From positions 1 to 15,206 of the forward strand of contig JAFGPF010000002.1 of NCBI GenBank assembly GCA_016926115.1: a DNA stretch of 15,206 nt, in the 5' to 3' direction. The notes beneath the pieces are model-generated. The model searched no databases. It had not been told where the DNA came from and worked only from the letters and a program-made list of their open reading frames with translations. How positions within the stretch are numbered: position 1 is the first letter of the stretch; the number at the start of each line of letters is the position of its first letter. Source of the stretch: Dehalococcoidales bacterium. GTDB lineage: Bacteria > Chloroflexota > Dehalococcoidia > Dehalococcoidales > RBG-16-60-22. Shown piece after piece: positions 1-7,585 of the stretch. The translations under genes and the position numbers were made by a program.

Positions 1-332
<332 letters not shown>

Positions 333-375
333 AAATTTGATTGACTCTTTGTTGAACCTTCCTTCCGCTATCCAG

Positions 376-388
376 TTGTTAAGGTACA
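376..388 (-). promoter_or_regulatory. possible boxA-like antitermination element in the rRNA leader
   Basis: On the minus strand this reads TGTACCTTAACAA, similar to the boxA consensus TGCTCTTTAACAA found in many rRNA leaders, where the Nus factors load to prevent premature termination. It lies between the promoter and the mature 16S 5' end, where such a site is expected. The match is imperfect and no boxB/boxC was identified. Confidence 0.4.
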
Positions 389-413
389 AAATGTCCCGCT
401 AGGGGACGATAGA

Positions 414-443
414 ATAATAGCACAATCTTTTCCTGATTGTCAA
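414..443 (-). promoter_or_regulatory. rRNA promoter, sigma70 type
   Basis: On the minus strand: -35 TTGACA (438-443), an 18 bp spacer, then -10 TATTAT (414-419). An A/T-rich stretch immediately upstream of the -35 could act as an UP element. The predicted start is near 407, which coincides with a short hairpin GTCCC-ctagc-GGGAC (393-407) at the very 5' end of the leader. The near-consensus boxes and position fit a strong rRNA promoter. Confidence 0.8.
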
Positions 444-507
444 TAATTTTTTACATGTAGGAGTAATATTATTGACTTTCCGGTTTTTCGTCCGGAGGAA
501 CTGGATT

Positions 508-535
508 CCGGGCCAGGCCCGGGATGAGACTTTTT
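508..535 (+). repeat. small GC-rich palindrome followed by a T-run
   Basis: CCGGGCC-a-GGCCCGG (508-522) is a perfect 7 bp inverted repeat with a one-base centre, followed eight bases later by TTTTT (531-535). It could be a weak terminator on the plus strand, but no plus-strand gene reads into it. It looks more like one of the short fold-back intergenic repeats scattered in this window. Confidence 0.45.
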
Positions 536-551
536 AATTTGGCGGGCGGAT

Positions 552-609
552 GCCCGCTCATCCTGAGCTTGTCGAAGGGTATGGTTCGACAGGCTTACCA
601 TGAGCGGGC
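552..609. repeat. fold-back intergenic repeat with 25 bp arms
   Basis: The arms 552-576 and 585-609 are near-complementary (GCCCGCTCAT...TTGTCGAA against TTCGACA...ATGAGCGGGC), with an 8-base loop. A shorter overlapping stem, GCGGGC-ggat-GCCCGC (542-557), competes with the left arm. The core TCATCCTGAGCTTGTCGAAGG is a word I recognise from intergenic repeats of many environmental bacteria. It lies just 3' of the SPFH gene stop on the minus strand, so it may protect or end that mRNA. No U-run follows, so it is not a classical intrinsic terminator. Confidence 0.7.
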
Positions 610-630
610 GTTAGGCTACCTTATCCCGTT

Positions 631-1530
631 TTATTCTTCCATCTTTTTCTTAGGCGCCTTCGGCGGCATCTGGGACAGCGCCTCCGTCAGCCCCAGCACG
701 TTGACCAGCCTGGACTGGTCGGACATGATGAGCTTGGTATTGTCCTCCAGCGAAGCCTGCGTTACCTGAAGCTGTTTCAGCAACTGGGCGTTGCCGATGA
801 AGAACTTGTCTGCCGCCGTGGATACTGTTTCGACGGCTTTCGCCTCGCCTTCCGCGCGCAGGATAGCCGCCTGACGGTCGCCCTCCGCCACCAGGATGTT
901 GTTCTGCTTATCGCCCTCGGCCTCCAGAATCTGTTTCTGCCGGTAGGCTTCCGCCTCCAGGATGACGGCACGCTTTTCTCTTTCCGCCTTCATCTGCTTG
1001 CTCATGGCGTCGGTGATATCATGGGGAGGTTCGATTTCCTTCACCTCGACCCTGGTAACCTTCACGCCCCACTTGTCCGTAGCCTCGTCCAGCGTCAGCC
1101 TCAGGGCCGCGTTGATGCGCTCCCGGGATGTCAGTGTCTCATCCAGGCTCATCTCGCCGATGACGTTCCTCAGGTTGGTCTGGGCAAGCTTGCTGACGGC
1201 TACGTAAAAGTTGGCGACCTCGTACCTGACGGCTTTGGCGTCCGTCACGTAGTAGTAAACAACGGCATCCACCGTAACCGTCACATTGTCATTGGTGATG
1301 ACCGGCTGCGGCTCGACGTCCAGCACCGTCTCTCTCATGTCAATCCTGGATACAAGCGAATCTATAAAGGGTATAATAAACCGCAGACCCGGCTCCAGCG
1401 TCTCCTTGTACCTGCCGAACCTCTCGATGATACCCTTCTGTGCCTGGTGGATGATGGTTATCGATTTTGCCAGCGTGATGACGAATAGTACTACCAGTAT
1501 TACGATTACAGCTATAAGGCCCCCACTCAT
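631..1530 (-). CDS. SPFH/band 7 protein, paraslipin (QmcA/SLP-2) type
   Basis: The 299-residue protein has one N-terminal membrane segment (about residues 4-21), an SPFH/PHB domain (about 22-180, with [25 protein letters not shown] and later [20 protein letters not shown]), then a charged coiled-coil region rich in EAEG repeats (about 180-240) and a short tail. This architecture and length fit the QmcA/paraslipin branch. Such proteins oligomerise on the inner membrane and, in other bacteria, work with FtsH-type proteases and flotillin-like microdomains. The gene starts one base after the stop of the upstream NfeD gene, the usual NfeD-SPFH operon, so the pair is almost certainly co-translated. 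Assignment to the family is firm; the exact cellular role is inferred from homologues. Confidence 0.93.
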   Translation of the reverse strand: MSGGLIAVIVILVVLFVITLAKSITIIHQAQKGIIERFGRYKETLEPGLRFIIPFIDSLVSRIDMRETVLDVEPQPVITNDNVTVTVDAVVYYYVTDAKAVRYEVANFYVAVSKLAQTNLRNVIGEMSLDETLTSRERINAALRLTLDEATDKWGVKVTRVEVKEIEPPHDITDAMSKQMKAEREKRAVILEAEAYRQKQILEAEGDKQNNILVAEGDRQAAILRAEGEAKAVETVSTAADKFFIGNAQLLKQLQVTQASLEDNTKLIMSDQSRLVNVLGLTEALSQMPPKAPKKKMEE

Positions 1531-1531
1531 T

Positions 1532-2008
1532 TTAGTTACTCCCTTCTTTCTTTTTTACCAGTAAAGTTACGCCACTGATGCCGGTGACGGTTATCTCCTC
1601 GCCTTCTTTAATCGGCTCCTCCGCCCTCGCCCGCCATTCTTCATAGCCTACCTTGACGATTCCGTCGCTGTTGCTGTCTATGCCCTGTTTTACAATACCG
1701 CTCTTGCCGACGATTGTGTCTATATTGGTTTTGGCCTCCTTGGTGGCTATCCTCCGGTGTATGTACCGGCGTCCGATAACCACGTATAGCACGCAGATAA
1801 CACCAGTAACGATGGCGGTCCATACCCAGGACTGCATGGCAAGCGTTATCAGACCGCCCAGGACGAAAGCCGTGCCGATGAATACGAGGTCCAGCCCCGT
1901 ATCTATTCCCAGCATTAGTTCCATGATAATCAGCACCAGTCCCACGGCTATAAAGATTAACCATGCCCATGAGTCGAAGAACAGGACATCCACAACCCCG
2001 TTATTCAT
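1532..2008 (-). CDS. NfeD-family membrane protein (YbbJ-like, short form)
   Basis: This 158-residue protein has two or more hydrophobic segments (about residues 11-32 and 37-78), followed after a basic stretch (GRRYIHRR) by a C-terminal OB-fold domain (about 95-154, with [13 protein letters not shown]...[31 protein letters not shown]). This is the short NfeD form lacking the ClpP-like protease domain, as in E. coli YbbJ, the partner of QmcA. The OB domain is thought to contact the SPFH partner. A Shine-Dalgarno-like AGGA lies 7 bases before the ATG, and the gene is first in a two-gene operon with the SPFH gene. Family assignment is confident; function is by analogy. Confidence 0.9.
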   Translation of the reverse strand: MNNGVVDVLFFDSWAWLIFIAVGLVLIIMELMLGIDTGLDLVFIGTAFVLGGLITLAMQSWVWTAIVTGVICVLYVVIGRRYIHRRIATKEAKTNIDTIVGKSGIVKQGIDSNSDGIVKVGYEEWRARAEEPIKEGEEITVTGISGVTLLVKKKEGSN

Positions 2009-2051
2009 AGGTCTGTCCTACCTTTCTCGCCGTATTTGTACGATGCACGTC

Positions 2052-2080
2052 ATTTTATTAGATACGTTTAACCTTGTCAA
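2052..2080 (-). promoter_or_regulatory. sigma70 promoter of the NfeD-paraslipin operon
   Basis: On the minus strand: TTGACA (2075-2080), a 17 bp spacer, TAAAAT (2052-2057). The -35 is perfect and the -10 is one base off consensus. Predicted transcription start is about 37 bases before the NfeD ATG. The surrounding 2009-2262 divergent intergenic region is markedly A/T-rich and otherwise holds no gene that I can see. Confidence 0.75.
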
Positions 2081-2262
2081 TTATATTCGTTTCAATAGAT
2101 TTAGTACTAATTTCCTGATTTGTTTATGGATTGTTTATGTCCTGAACCTCCCTGTTTATTTTCTTTTCATATATCCCATATTATACTTGTCGTCGGTAAG
2201 ATAAATATTACGACTGGCTTGATAGCCGGACTATATACGTATCCAGGGGGTTTTAGAAACAA

Positions 2263-3000
2263 ATGCTGGGCATGACCACAACCAACGATCCGGGTACCAC
2301 GGGCGTGCGTGACATCGCCGAAGCCCTGGGTGGCGGTATTCATGAAGGTTCGCTGGTGCTGGTAGAAGGCGAATCCAAGACGGGCAAGAGTGTTTTATGC
2401 CAGCATATCGCCTACGGCATCCTTCACTCGCGGGGAAGCGCGGTCGCTTATTATTCCTCGGAGTATAACTCTGAAAAACTCATCATGCAGATGGAGGCTA
2501 TGTCTCTGGAGACCAAGCACGACCTGGTGACCGACCTCTTCCGAATCTACAAAATGGGTTCGAAAAACGTCCTGAGAGACGCGGAGAAGTCCCTCCAGCT
2601 TATCCTCGACCATATCGTGGAGCTGCCCCGGCGTTTTAAGATGATTATCGTGGACTCGCCGACTCCGTTTATGGCACACATCAGCCCGGTGGTGAAGATG
2701 GACTTTTTACAGGCATGCAAGGAATTATGTGAAGACGACAGGTCCATTGCCCTCGCCCTGGACACTCATACCTTCGAAAGCAAGACTCTCCTTCGTGCCT
2801 ACGCCATGAGTGATTATTACCTGCGGCTCCGTTCCCATGACAGCATGCTGGACACAGGCCAGGTTGATACCCGGGTTATCAAGACCCTGGAAGTAACCAA
2901 ACTGGCGGGTGCGGAACGCTGGGGACAGGAAAGCATAAAGTTTGAAATCAAGCCCAACGTGGGTATTCAGCTTCTGCCCTTCGTCCAGGTAAGGGTCTAG
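2263..3000 (+). CDS. ArlH/FlaH-like (KaiC-related) RecA-fold ATPase, orphan
   Basis: The 245-residue protein has one RecA/KaiC-type ATPase domain. Walker A is GESKTGKS (36-43); a YYSSEYNSEKLIMQM segment (63-77) matches the position of the catalytic Glu and following helix in ArlH/FlaH and KaiC; Walker B is MIIVDSPT (127-134). In archaea ArlH binds ATP and regulates the archaellum motor ATPase ArlI with ArlJ. Neither arlI nor arlJ homologues are in this window, so the gene stands alone between a divergent SPFH operon and an AraC regulator. A purine-rich AGGGGG (2245-2250) lies 12 bases before the first ATG; the in-frame ATG at 2272 is an alternative start. It may act in a type IV pilus-like or archaellum-like machine encoded elsewhere, or in KaiC-like signalling. 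Confidence 0.85.
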   Translation: MLGMTTTNDPGTTGVRDIAEALGGGIHEGSLVLVEGESKTGKSVLCQHIAYGILHSRGSAVAYYSSEYNSEKLIMQMEAMSLETKHDLVTDLFRIYKMGSKNVLRDAEKSLQLILDHIVELPRRFKMIIVDSPTPFMAHISPVVKMDFLQACKELCEDDRSIALALDTHTFESKTLLRAYAMSDYYLRLRSHDSMLDTGQVDTRVIKTLEVTKLAGAERWGQESIKFEIKPNVGIQLLPFVQVRV

Positions 3001-3181
3001 CCTCCGCGGTAACGTCGCGCCCTTTCATCAATCCGTTCTTTTTACCCTTCTCTTTGTGGTATTATCTATTGTTGCCTGTTTTAAATTTCCCGTGCGCGCC
3101 GCCATGCACAACTGAGCAGGAAAAGTTGGGAAGCCCGCCGGTATTGCTGCTATATTGTATCTGAAGGAGACACGTAAGCAG
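3001..3181. other. intergenic stretch before the AraC regulator
   Basis: These 181 bp contain no supportable gene. A purine-rich AAGGAGA (3164-3170) near the right end is a plausible ribosome-binding site for the regulator. I found no convincing -35/-10 pair and no intrinsic terminator for the upstream ATPase gene. Confidence 0.5.
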
Positions 3182-4048
3182 ATGGAATGGTCGGAGAGAA
3201 TGAATGCGGCGATCGACTACATCGAAGCGAACCTGGCGAGCGAAATCGACTTCGGCAAGGCGGCGGAAAAGGCATGCTGCTCCACGTTTCATTTCCAGCG
3301 GATGTTCTTCGCCATCAATGGAATAACACCGGTGGAATACGCCCGGCGGCGCCGGCTGACCCTTGCCGCGACGGAGCTTTATTCCGGCAAAATGAGAGTC
3401 ATCGACGTCGCGGTGAAATACGGCTACGATTCGCCGGACTCTTTCACACGGGCATTCCGGAACCTGCACGGCGTGACACCCCAGGCGGCGCGCGAGTCCG
3501 GGGTAACGCTGACGGCGTTCCCGCGCATCTCCTTTCACATCGAACTTAAAGGAGGCAACGACATGGACTATAGACTCATGGAAAAGCCGGGTATCGCGAT
3601 TGCCGCGAGGACCCGCAAATTTACTACTGTCAACGGGCAAAACTTCGTGGAAATCCCTAAATGGTGGGAGGAGTTTATGTCGACGCCGGAGTGTCAGCAA
3701 TTGATGGCTTTATCAGACAATAAACCCGGTGCCGTAACCCGTGGCGTCATGCTGGGCATCTGTTACGGTGATGTTGATGATGTCGAATTTTCCTACGGCA
3801 TCGCCGTGGAGCTTCCTACGGGGACTTCATCCGGGGAGTTTGAAAAAATAGAGATACCCGCGACAACCTGGGCGGTATTCGACTGTACGCTGGATAACCT
3901 CCAGGACGTCACCAAACGCATCTTTAGCGAGTGGTTCCCCTCCACCGGCTACGAGCATGACGCTCTGCCGGAGCTTGAAGTGTACCTGCCGGAAAAACCC
4001 GGCCAAGCAATGCCGTGCGAGCTGTGGATGCCTATAAAAAAGAAGTAG
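3182..4048 (+). CDS. AraC-family regulator with GyrI-like effector-binding domain
   Basis: The protein (288 residues from the chosen start) has an N-terminal AraC DNA-binding domain with two helix-turn-helix units (IDFGKAAEKACCSTFHFQRMF and later VIDVAVKYGYDSPDSFTRAFRNLHGVTPQAAR, about residues 25-110). A C-terminal GyrI-like/SOUL-fold domain follows (about 130-285, MDYRLMEKPGIAIAARTRKF...YGIAVELP...CELWMPIKKK). This pairing is seen in regulators such as Rob and TetD-like multidrug or small-molecule sensors. I chose the ATG at 3182 because MEWSERMNAAIDYIEANL is the usual family N-terminus and AAGGAGA precedes it; an in-frame TTG at 3155 would add nine residues. Its ligand and targets are unknown. 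It is monocistronic and no efflux or resistance gene adjoins it. Confidence 0.88.
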   Translation: MEWSERMNAAIDYIEANLASEIDFGKAAEKACCSTFHFQRMFFAINGITPVEYARRRRLTLAATELYSGKMRVIDVAVKYGYDSPDSFTRAFRNLHGVTPQAARESGVTLTAFPRISFHIELKGGNDMDYRLMEKPGIAIAARTRKFTTVNGQNFVEIPKWWEEFMSTPECQQLMALSDNKPGAVTRGVMLGICYGDVDDVEFSYGIAVELPTGTSSGEFEKIEIPATTWAVFDCTLDNLQDVTKRIFSEWFPSTGYEHDALPELEVYLPEKPGQAMPCELWMPIKKK

Positions 4049-4061
4049 TATCCCGGTCTTC

Positions 4062-4243
4062 CGATGGCAGCTTTGCCTTAAAAGTCATTCTGGGGAGTCC
4101 TTCACAGGTGAGGGACGATGTGAGAATCTCTGGGTAGGGCTGGCGTTGAATCTTACTATCCGCTTCACGAGATCCTCACGCCCTTCTTCTGAAGGGCTCA
4201 GGGTGACATGAAAGATACTTTCAGGGCAAAGCCTACGATGGCA
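4062..4243. mobile_element. possible MITE-like element with terminal inverted repeats and 8 bp direct repeats
   Basis: GCTTTGCCTTAAAAG (4070-4084) and CTTTCAGGGCAAAGC (4218-4232) are inverted repeats matching at 13 of 15 positions. They are bracketed by a direct repeat CGATGGCA at 4062-4069 and 4236-4243, which would be a target-site duplication. The interior (about 135 bp) has no ORF but folds, for example GCCCTTC-ttct-GAAGGGC (4180-4197). Short size, inverted ends, direct flanks and no coding capacity fit a non-autonomous element. Against it, the right repeat is separated from the inverted repeat by three extra bases, and no second copy or transposase is in the window. Confidence 0.4.
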
Positions 4244-4276
4244 AAAGGGCGGGGAGTAAATTTTCCCGCCCTTTTT
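4243..4276 (+). terminator. intrinsic terminator after the AraC gene
   Basis: AAAAGGGCGGG (4243-4253) pairs with CCCGCCCTTTT (4265-4275) around an 11-base loop, and the stem runs directly into a T-run (4272-4276). It would end rightward transcripts before birA. The run of A on its left side means it could also work on the minus strand. Confidence 0.85.
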
Positions 4277-4278
4277 AC

Positions 4279-4307
4279 TTCAATAACCGTCCCCGCCGTG
4301 ATAAAAT
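4279..4307 (+). promoter_or_regulatory. candidate extended -10 promoter of birA, implying a leaderless mRNA
   Basis: TGaTAAAAT (4299-4307) is an extended -10 element. A weak -35-like TTCAAT (4279-4284) lies 17 bp before TAAAAT. Transcription would start about 7 bases further, at 4314-4315, the A of the birA ATG, and no Shine-Dalgarno sequence precedes that ATG. The terminator of the upstream gene ends at 4276, so birA needs its own promoter in this short gap. Confidence 0.5.
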
Positions 4308-4314
4308 ATGCCAT

Positions 4315-5100
4315 ATGGCATTGAGAAAATTATCATCTTCCTCGATTACCAGGGGGCTTACTACCGGGTTTATCGGGCAGAATGTAATCTACCATCCACG
4401 CCTCCCGTCCACCATGGATGCGGCGCGTCACGAAGCCCGGCGTGGCATTCCCGAAGGTACGGTAATCATCGCCGGGGAGCAGACGGAGGGCAGGGGCAGG
4501 CAGCAGCGTGCCTGGGTTTCTCCTTCCGGTAATATTGCCATGTCAATCGTCCTCTACCCGGATGTCGGGAGTCTGCCTTATCTGGTGATGATGGCCTCGC
4601 TGGCGGTGACGCACAGCATCGAGGAAATTACGGGCTTGCACACGCAAATCAAGTGGCCCAACGATATTCTCGTCGATGGTAAGAAGGTCAGCGGTATCCT
4701 CATAGAGAATCAGGTAAAGAGAGGCAGGGTGGTTTATGCCCTGGTCGGCATCGGCATTAATGTCGACCTTAAAGCCGCGGATATTGCCGGGATACCGACC
4801 GCTGTCACGAGTCTCAAGGCGGAACTGGACAGGCGGATTATGCGGACAAGTCTCATTAAGAATCTGCTGACTGAGTTAGAGCGGCTTTACCTGTTGTTGC
4901 CGGCGGGCGGGTCCATCTTCAGGGCATGGCGGGACAGGCTGTGGACGCTGGGCAAAGAGGTGGCGGTGATATCCGGTGAAGACGTCCTGGATGGCGTCGC
5001 CGAGTCCGTCGATGAAGACGGGGCTTTGATGCTGCGTTGCGCCGACGGCACATTGATGAAGTGTGTCGCCGGTGATGTCTCCCTGCGCCATAATAAATAG
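4315..5100 (+). CDS. birA: biotin-[acetyl-CoA-carboxylase] ligase, class I (no HTH domain)
   Basis: This 261-residue protein joins biotin to a carrier lysine of biotin-dependent enzymes through biotinyl-5'-AMP. The catalytic domain shows the biotin/ATP loop QTEGRGRQQRAW (56-67; family GRGRRGRxW), KWPNDI (113-118), KKVSGILIE (123-131, with the catalytic lysine at about 124) and GIGINV (145-150), followed by the small C-terminal SH3-like domain. The N-terminal winged-helix repressor domain of E. coli BirA is absent, so it should not act as a transcriptional repressor. Start ATG 4315 was chosen because it is the first in-frame start; an overlapping ATG at 4308 is in another frame and is quickly closed. 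No biotin or carboxylase gene adjoins it. Confidence 0.93.
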   Translation: MALRKLSSSSITRGLTTGFIGQNVIYHPRLPSTMDAARHEARRGIPEGTVIIAGEQTEGRGRQQRAWVSPSGNIAMSIVLYPDVGSLPYLVMMASLAVTHSIEEITGLHTQIKWPNDILVDGKKVSGILIENQVKRGRVVYALVGIGINVDLKAADIAGIPTAVTSLKAELDRRIMRTSLIKNLLTELERLYLLLPAGGSIFRAWRDRLWTLGKEVAVISGEDVLDGVAESVDEDGALMLRCADGTLMKCVAGDVSLRHNK

Positions 5101-5126
5101 GGGAGGGGGCATGTACGCCCCCTCCC
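5101..5126. terminator. bidirectional terminator between convergent genes
   Basis: GGGAGGGGGC (5101-5110) and GCCCCCTCCC (5117-5126) form a perfect 10 bp stem with loop ATGTAC. T-rich sequence follows on the plus strand (GTTGTTTATCT) and on the minus strand (CTATTTATT). It starts immediately after the birA stop codon and lies 19 bp beyond the stop of the convergent slipin gene, so it likely ends both transcripts. Confidence 0.88.
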
Positions 5127-5145
5127 GTTGTTTATCTGATTATTT

Positions 5146-5904
5146 TTACTTTTTCTTATCGGGATTTACGCCGAAAGCCTTGAAAAGCTCGATGGGTATG
5201 GGGAAGAGTATCGTGCTGTTCTTCTCACTGGCGATTTCCGTCAGCGTGGAAAGGTAACGCAGCTGTATGGCGGAAGGTTCCCGGCCGATAACGGCCGCTG
5301 CCTGCGCGAGCTTTTCCGAAGCCTGCAACTCGCCCTCGGCGTGGATGATTTTCGCGCGCCGTTCTCGCTCGGCTTCCGCCTGCGCCGCCATGGAGCGTTT
5401 CATTTCCTCGGCAAGCTCAACTTCCTTGATTTCCACGGTGCTGACCTTGACGCCCCAGGGGTCGGTATGCTCGTCGATGATTTTCTGGAGCATCTGGTTG
5501 AGCTTTTCACGCTTGGTCAGCAGCTCATCGAGTTCGGACTGCCCCAGCACGTTTCGCAGCGTCGTCTGGGAAATCTGCGATGTCGCCCTGATGTGGTCCA
5601 GTACCTTGACTACCGAGGATTCGGGGTCGACCACGCGGAAGTAGACTACGGCGTTGACGCGCACGGTAACGTTATCCTTGGTGATCACTTCCTGGGAAGG
5701 GACATCCATGGTAATGACACGCAGGTCTACCTTAACCATGCGGTCTATGAAGGGGATGATGAGGAACAGGCCGGGTCCCCTGGCGCCGACCAGTCGTCCC
5801 AGGCGGAAAATCACGCCGCGCTCGTATTCCGTGACGATTTTCACCGACATCGGGACAAGGATAAGGATGACGACAACGATAACACCTATAACGATTGGGT
5901 TCAT
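5146..5904 (-). CDS. slipin/stomatin-like SPFH protein
   Basis: The 252-residue protein has one N-terminal membrane segment (about residues 4-20), then an SPFH domain (about 20-185, with [29 protein letters not shown] and [21 protein letters not shown]). A short helical region rich in Ala/Glu (about 185-225) precedes a tail with ILFPIPIEL. It resembles archaeal/bacterial slipins such as the Pyrococcus PH1511 protein, a substrate of its neighbour NfeD protease PH1510. The gene is last in a three-gene operon, and a strong Shine-Dalgarno AAGGAGGTG overlaps the stop codon of the preceding small NfeD gene, implying coupled translation. It differs in class from the paraslipin at 631-1530 and is not a simple duplicate. 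Confidence 0.93.
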   Translation of the reverse strand: MNPIVIGVIVVVILILVPMSVKIVTEYERGVIFRLGRLVGARGPGLFLIIPFIDRMVKVDLRVITMDVPSQEVITKDNVTVRVNAVVYFRVVDPESSVVKVLDHIRATSQISQTTLRNVLGQSELDELLTKREKLNQMLQKIIDEHTDPWGVKVSTVEIKEVELAEEMKRSMAAQAEAERERRAKIIHAEGELQASEKLAQAAAVIGREPSAIQLRYLSTLTEIASEKNSTILFPIPIELFKAFGVNPDKKK

Positions 5905-5917
5905 TTATGCACCTCCT

Positions 5918-6211
5918 TTATTGTTTTGATGTTTTCCTGGTTACCATTAATTTCAAGCCATCGACCTTGGTTATAATTACCTCCTCTTCCGGTTCTATGG
6001 TTCTTTCTTCGGCTATGGCGGTCCAGCGTTCGCCTTCGACGAGTACCACGCCCTTAGGTTCGAGGGCGACTTCCACCACCGCCGTTCTACCCACCAGTTC
6101 CTCTCTTCCGGCGGCTATCTTTCTCTGATGGGCACGTATCGACCATAGTATCACAAAGTACAGTATGACAACTACAACGATTATTAATACGGCTATCGAC
6201 CAAGCAGGCAT
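5918..6211 (-). CDS. small NfeD OB-domain protein with one membrane helix
   Basis: This 97-residue protein consists of one N-terminal membrane helix (about residues 5-25), a basic linker (RAHQRK), and one NfeD-type OB-fold domain (GREELVGRTAVVEVAL...VDGLKLMVTRK). It has no protease domain and only one helix. By hand alignment 34 of 59 positions of the OB region are identical to the C-terminus of the long NfeD encoded just upstream, so it looks like a partial duplicate of that gene. An AGGGGGG ribosome-binding site precedes its ATG. It probably binds the slipin encoded downstream, possibly competing with or supplementing the long NfeD; that role is inference. Confidence 0.85.
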   Translation of the reverse strand: MPAWSIAVLIIVVVVILYFVILWSIRAHQRKIAAGREELVGRTAVVEVALEPKGVVLVEGERWTAIAEERTIEPEEEVIITKVDGLKLMVTRKTSKQ

Positions 6212-6239
6212 GTATAGACCCCCCTTCTGTTGATACCGG

Positions 6240-7559
6240 CTACTTGCCCGGTTGCTTTTTACTCACGTATAGTACCAGACCGTCCACCCTCTGGATAGTG
6301 ACTTCTTCTCCGGTCTTTATATCGCCGTTCTCGGAAACGGCGTTCCACCTTTCGCCCTTGAAAAACACGGTACCTTCGGGGTTCAGGGCTACTTTTACTG
6401 TGGCTGTCTTGCCCACCAGTTCCTCGCGTCCGGTCTTCGCCTGTTTGCGGTGGGCACTTACGGCGCGGTGTATGATGAAGCTAAGGGCGCCGGTGATAAT
6501 GATGGTTACCGTGGCGATGAGCCACGGGTCGATTCTGAAGACCGGTGATGCCCCCTGGAACAGGATTAGCGAGCCGATAACCAGCGCCACGACGCCGCCG
6601 GCGGTGAATATGCCGAAGGTTGTCGTCAGCACCTCCCCGACGAACAGCCCTATCGCCAGGACGATGAGCAGTATGCCGGCGTAATTAACCGGCAGCATTC
6701 CCAGCGAGTAGAAAGCCAGCAGCAGACTTATCCCGCCGACCACCCCGGGGAAGATAAGACCGGGATTGAATATTTCCACCATGATGCCCAGCGTAGCGAC
6801 GCTGAGCAGTAAATACGCTATATTGGGGTCGGCGATGGCGTACAGGAAGCTCTCGATGGTCTTCATGGGATTATCGTTGATGACCGCATCGGCGGTCTCC
6901 AGTGTGACCACCTGGCCGTTGAGCATGGTTATCTGCCTGCCGTCCAGCATGGCTACCAGCGATTCGAGGTCCGGCGCCACCATGTCGATTACATTCAGGT
7001 CGAGAGCTTCACGCTCGGTGGCGGACACGCTTTCCCGCACGGCGTTCTCCGCCCATTCCAGGTTCCGCCCGTGGGTCTCGGCGAGGCTCCTGATATAGGC
7101 GGCGGCGTCGTTGACTACCTTTTCTTCCATGGTCTCGGACATGGCAGACTCGCCCTCCTCGCTGAGGGCGACCGGATGGGCTGCGCCGATGGCGGTATTG
7201 GGCGCCATGACGGCGACATGCCCGGCGATGGTGATAAATACCCCCGCCGAAGCCGCTCTGGCCCCAGAAGGGGAGACGTAGACTACGACCGGTACGCGGG
7301 AGTTGACCATGAGCTGGATAATATCGCGCATGGCAGTGTCCAGTCCGCCGGGCGTATCCATCTGGATGATGAGCGCCTGCGCGCCGCTATCCTCCGCCTG
7401 TTCGATTCCCCGTTCCACGTAGTCGATTAATACCGGGTTGATAGCCCCTTTGATGGTGATAACGTCCACGTGGGGAGTCTGCGCGTATACGCTCGCTCCC
7501 GCGGAAAGCGCCAGCAGGAGGAGTACCGCCGCCAGTAGTATTCGCCTGATTTTTATCAT
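6240..7559 (-). CDS. NfeD long form with ClpP-class serine protease domain
   Basis: The 439-residue protein starts with a signal peptide (MIKIRRILLAAVLLLLAL, ending near ASVYAQ at residue 26). A ClpP/crotonase-fold protease domain follows (about 30-225) with MDTPGGLD (67-74), GARAASAG (99-106, predicted nucleophile Ser104) and EKVVNDAAAYIRSLAE (146-161, predicted general-base Lys147), matching the Ser-Lys dyad of Pyrococcus PH1510. Four or five membrane helices (about 245-360) and a C-terminal NfeD OB domain (about 378-436) complete it. It probably cleaves slipin or other membrane proteins on the outer face of the membrane. It is first in an operon with the small NfeD and the slipin, the conserved archaeal/bacterial stomatin operon partner (STOPP) arrangement. 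Confidence 0.93.
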   Translation of the reverse strand: MIKIRRILLAAVLLLLALSAGASVYAQTPHVDVITIKGAINPVLIDYVERGIEQAEDSGAQALIIQMDTPGGLDTAMRDIIQLMVNSRVPVVVYVSPSGARAASAGVFITIAGHVAVMAPNTAIGAAHPVALSEEGESAMSETMEEKVVNDAAAYIRSLAETHGRNLEWAENAVRESVSATEREALDLNVIDMVAPDLESLVAMLDGRQITMLNGQVVTLETADAVINDNPMKTIESFLYAIADPNIAYLLLSVATLGIMVEIFNPGLIFPGVVGGISLLLAFYSLGMLPVNYAGILLIVLAIGLFVGEVLTTTFGIFTAGGVVALVIGSLILFQGASPVFRIDPWLIATVTIIITGALSFIIHRAVSAHRKQAKTGREELVGKTATVKVALNPEGTVFFKGERWNAVSENGDIKTGEEVTIQRVDGLVLYVSKKQPGK

Positions 7560-7585
7560 AGTATGAAACCCGGGAAATTCATCTC

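Noticed and set aside
3062..3700. Minus-strand open frame of 212 codons over the AraC gene
   Set aside because: It overlaps a clear AraC/GyrI gene on the other strand, has an Arg/His/Pro-rich composition typical of shadow frames, and has no convincing ribosome-binding site.
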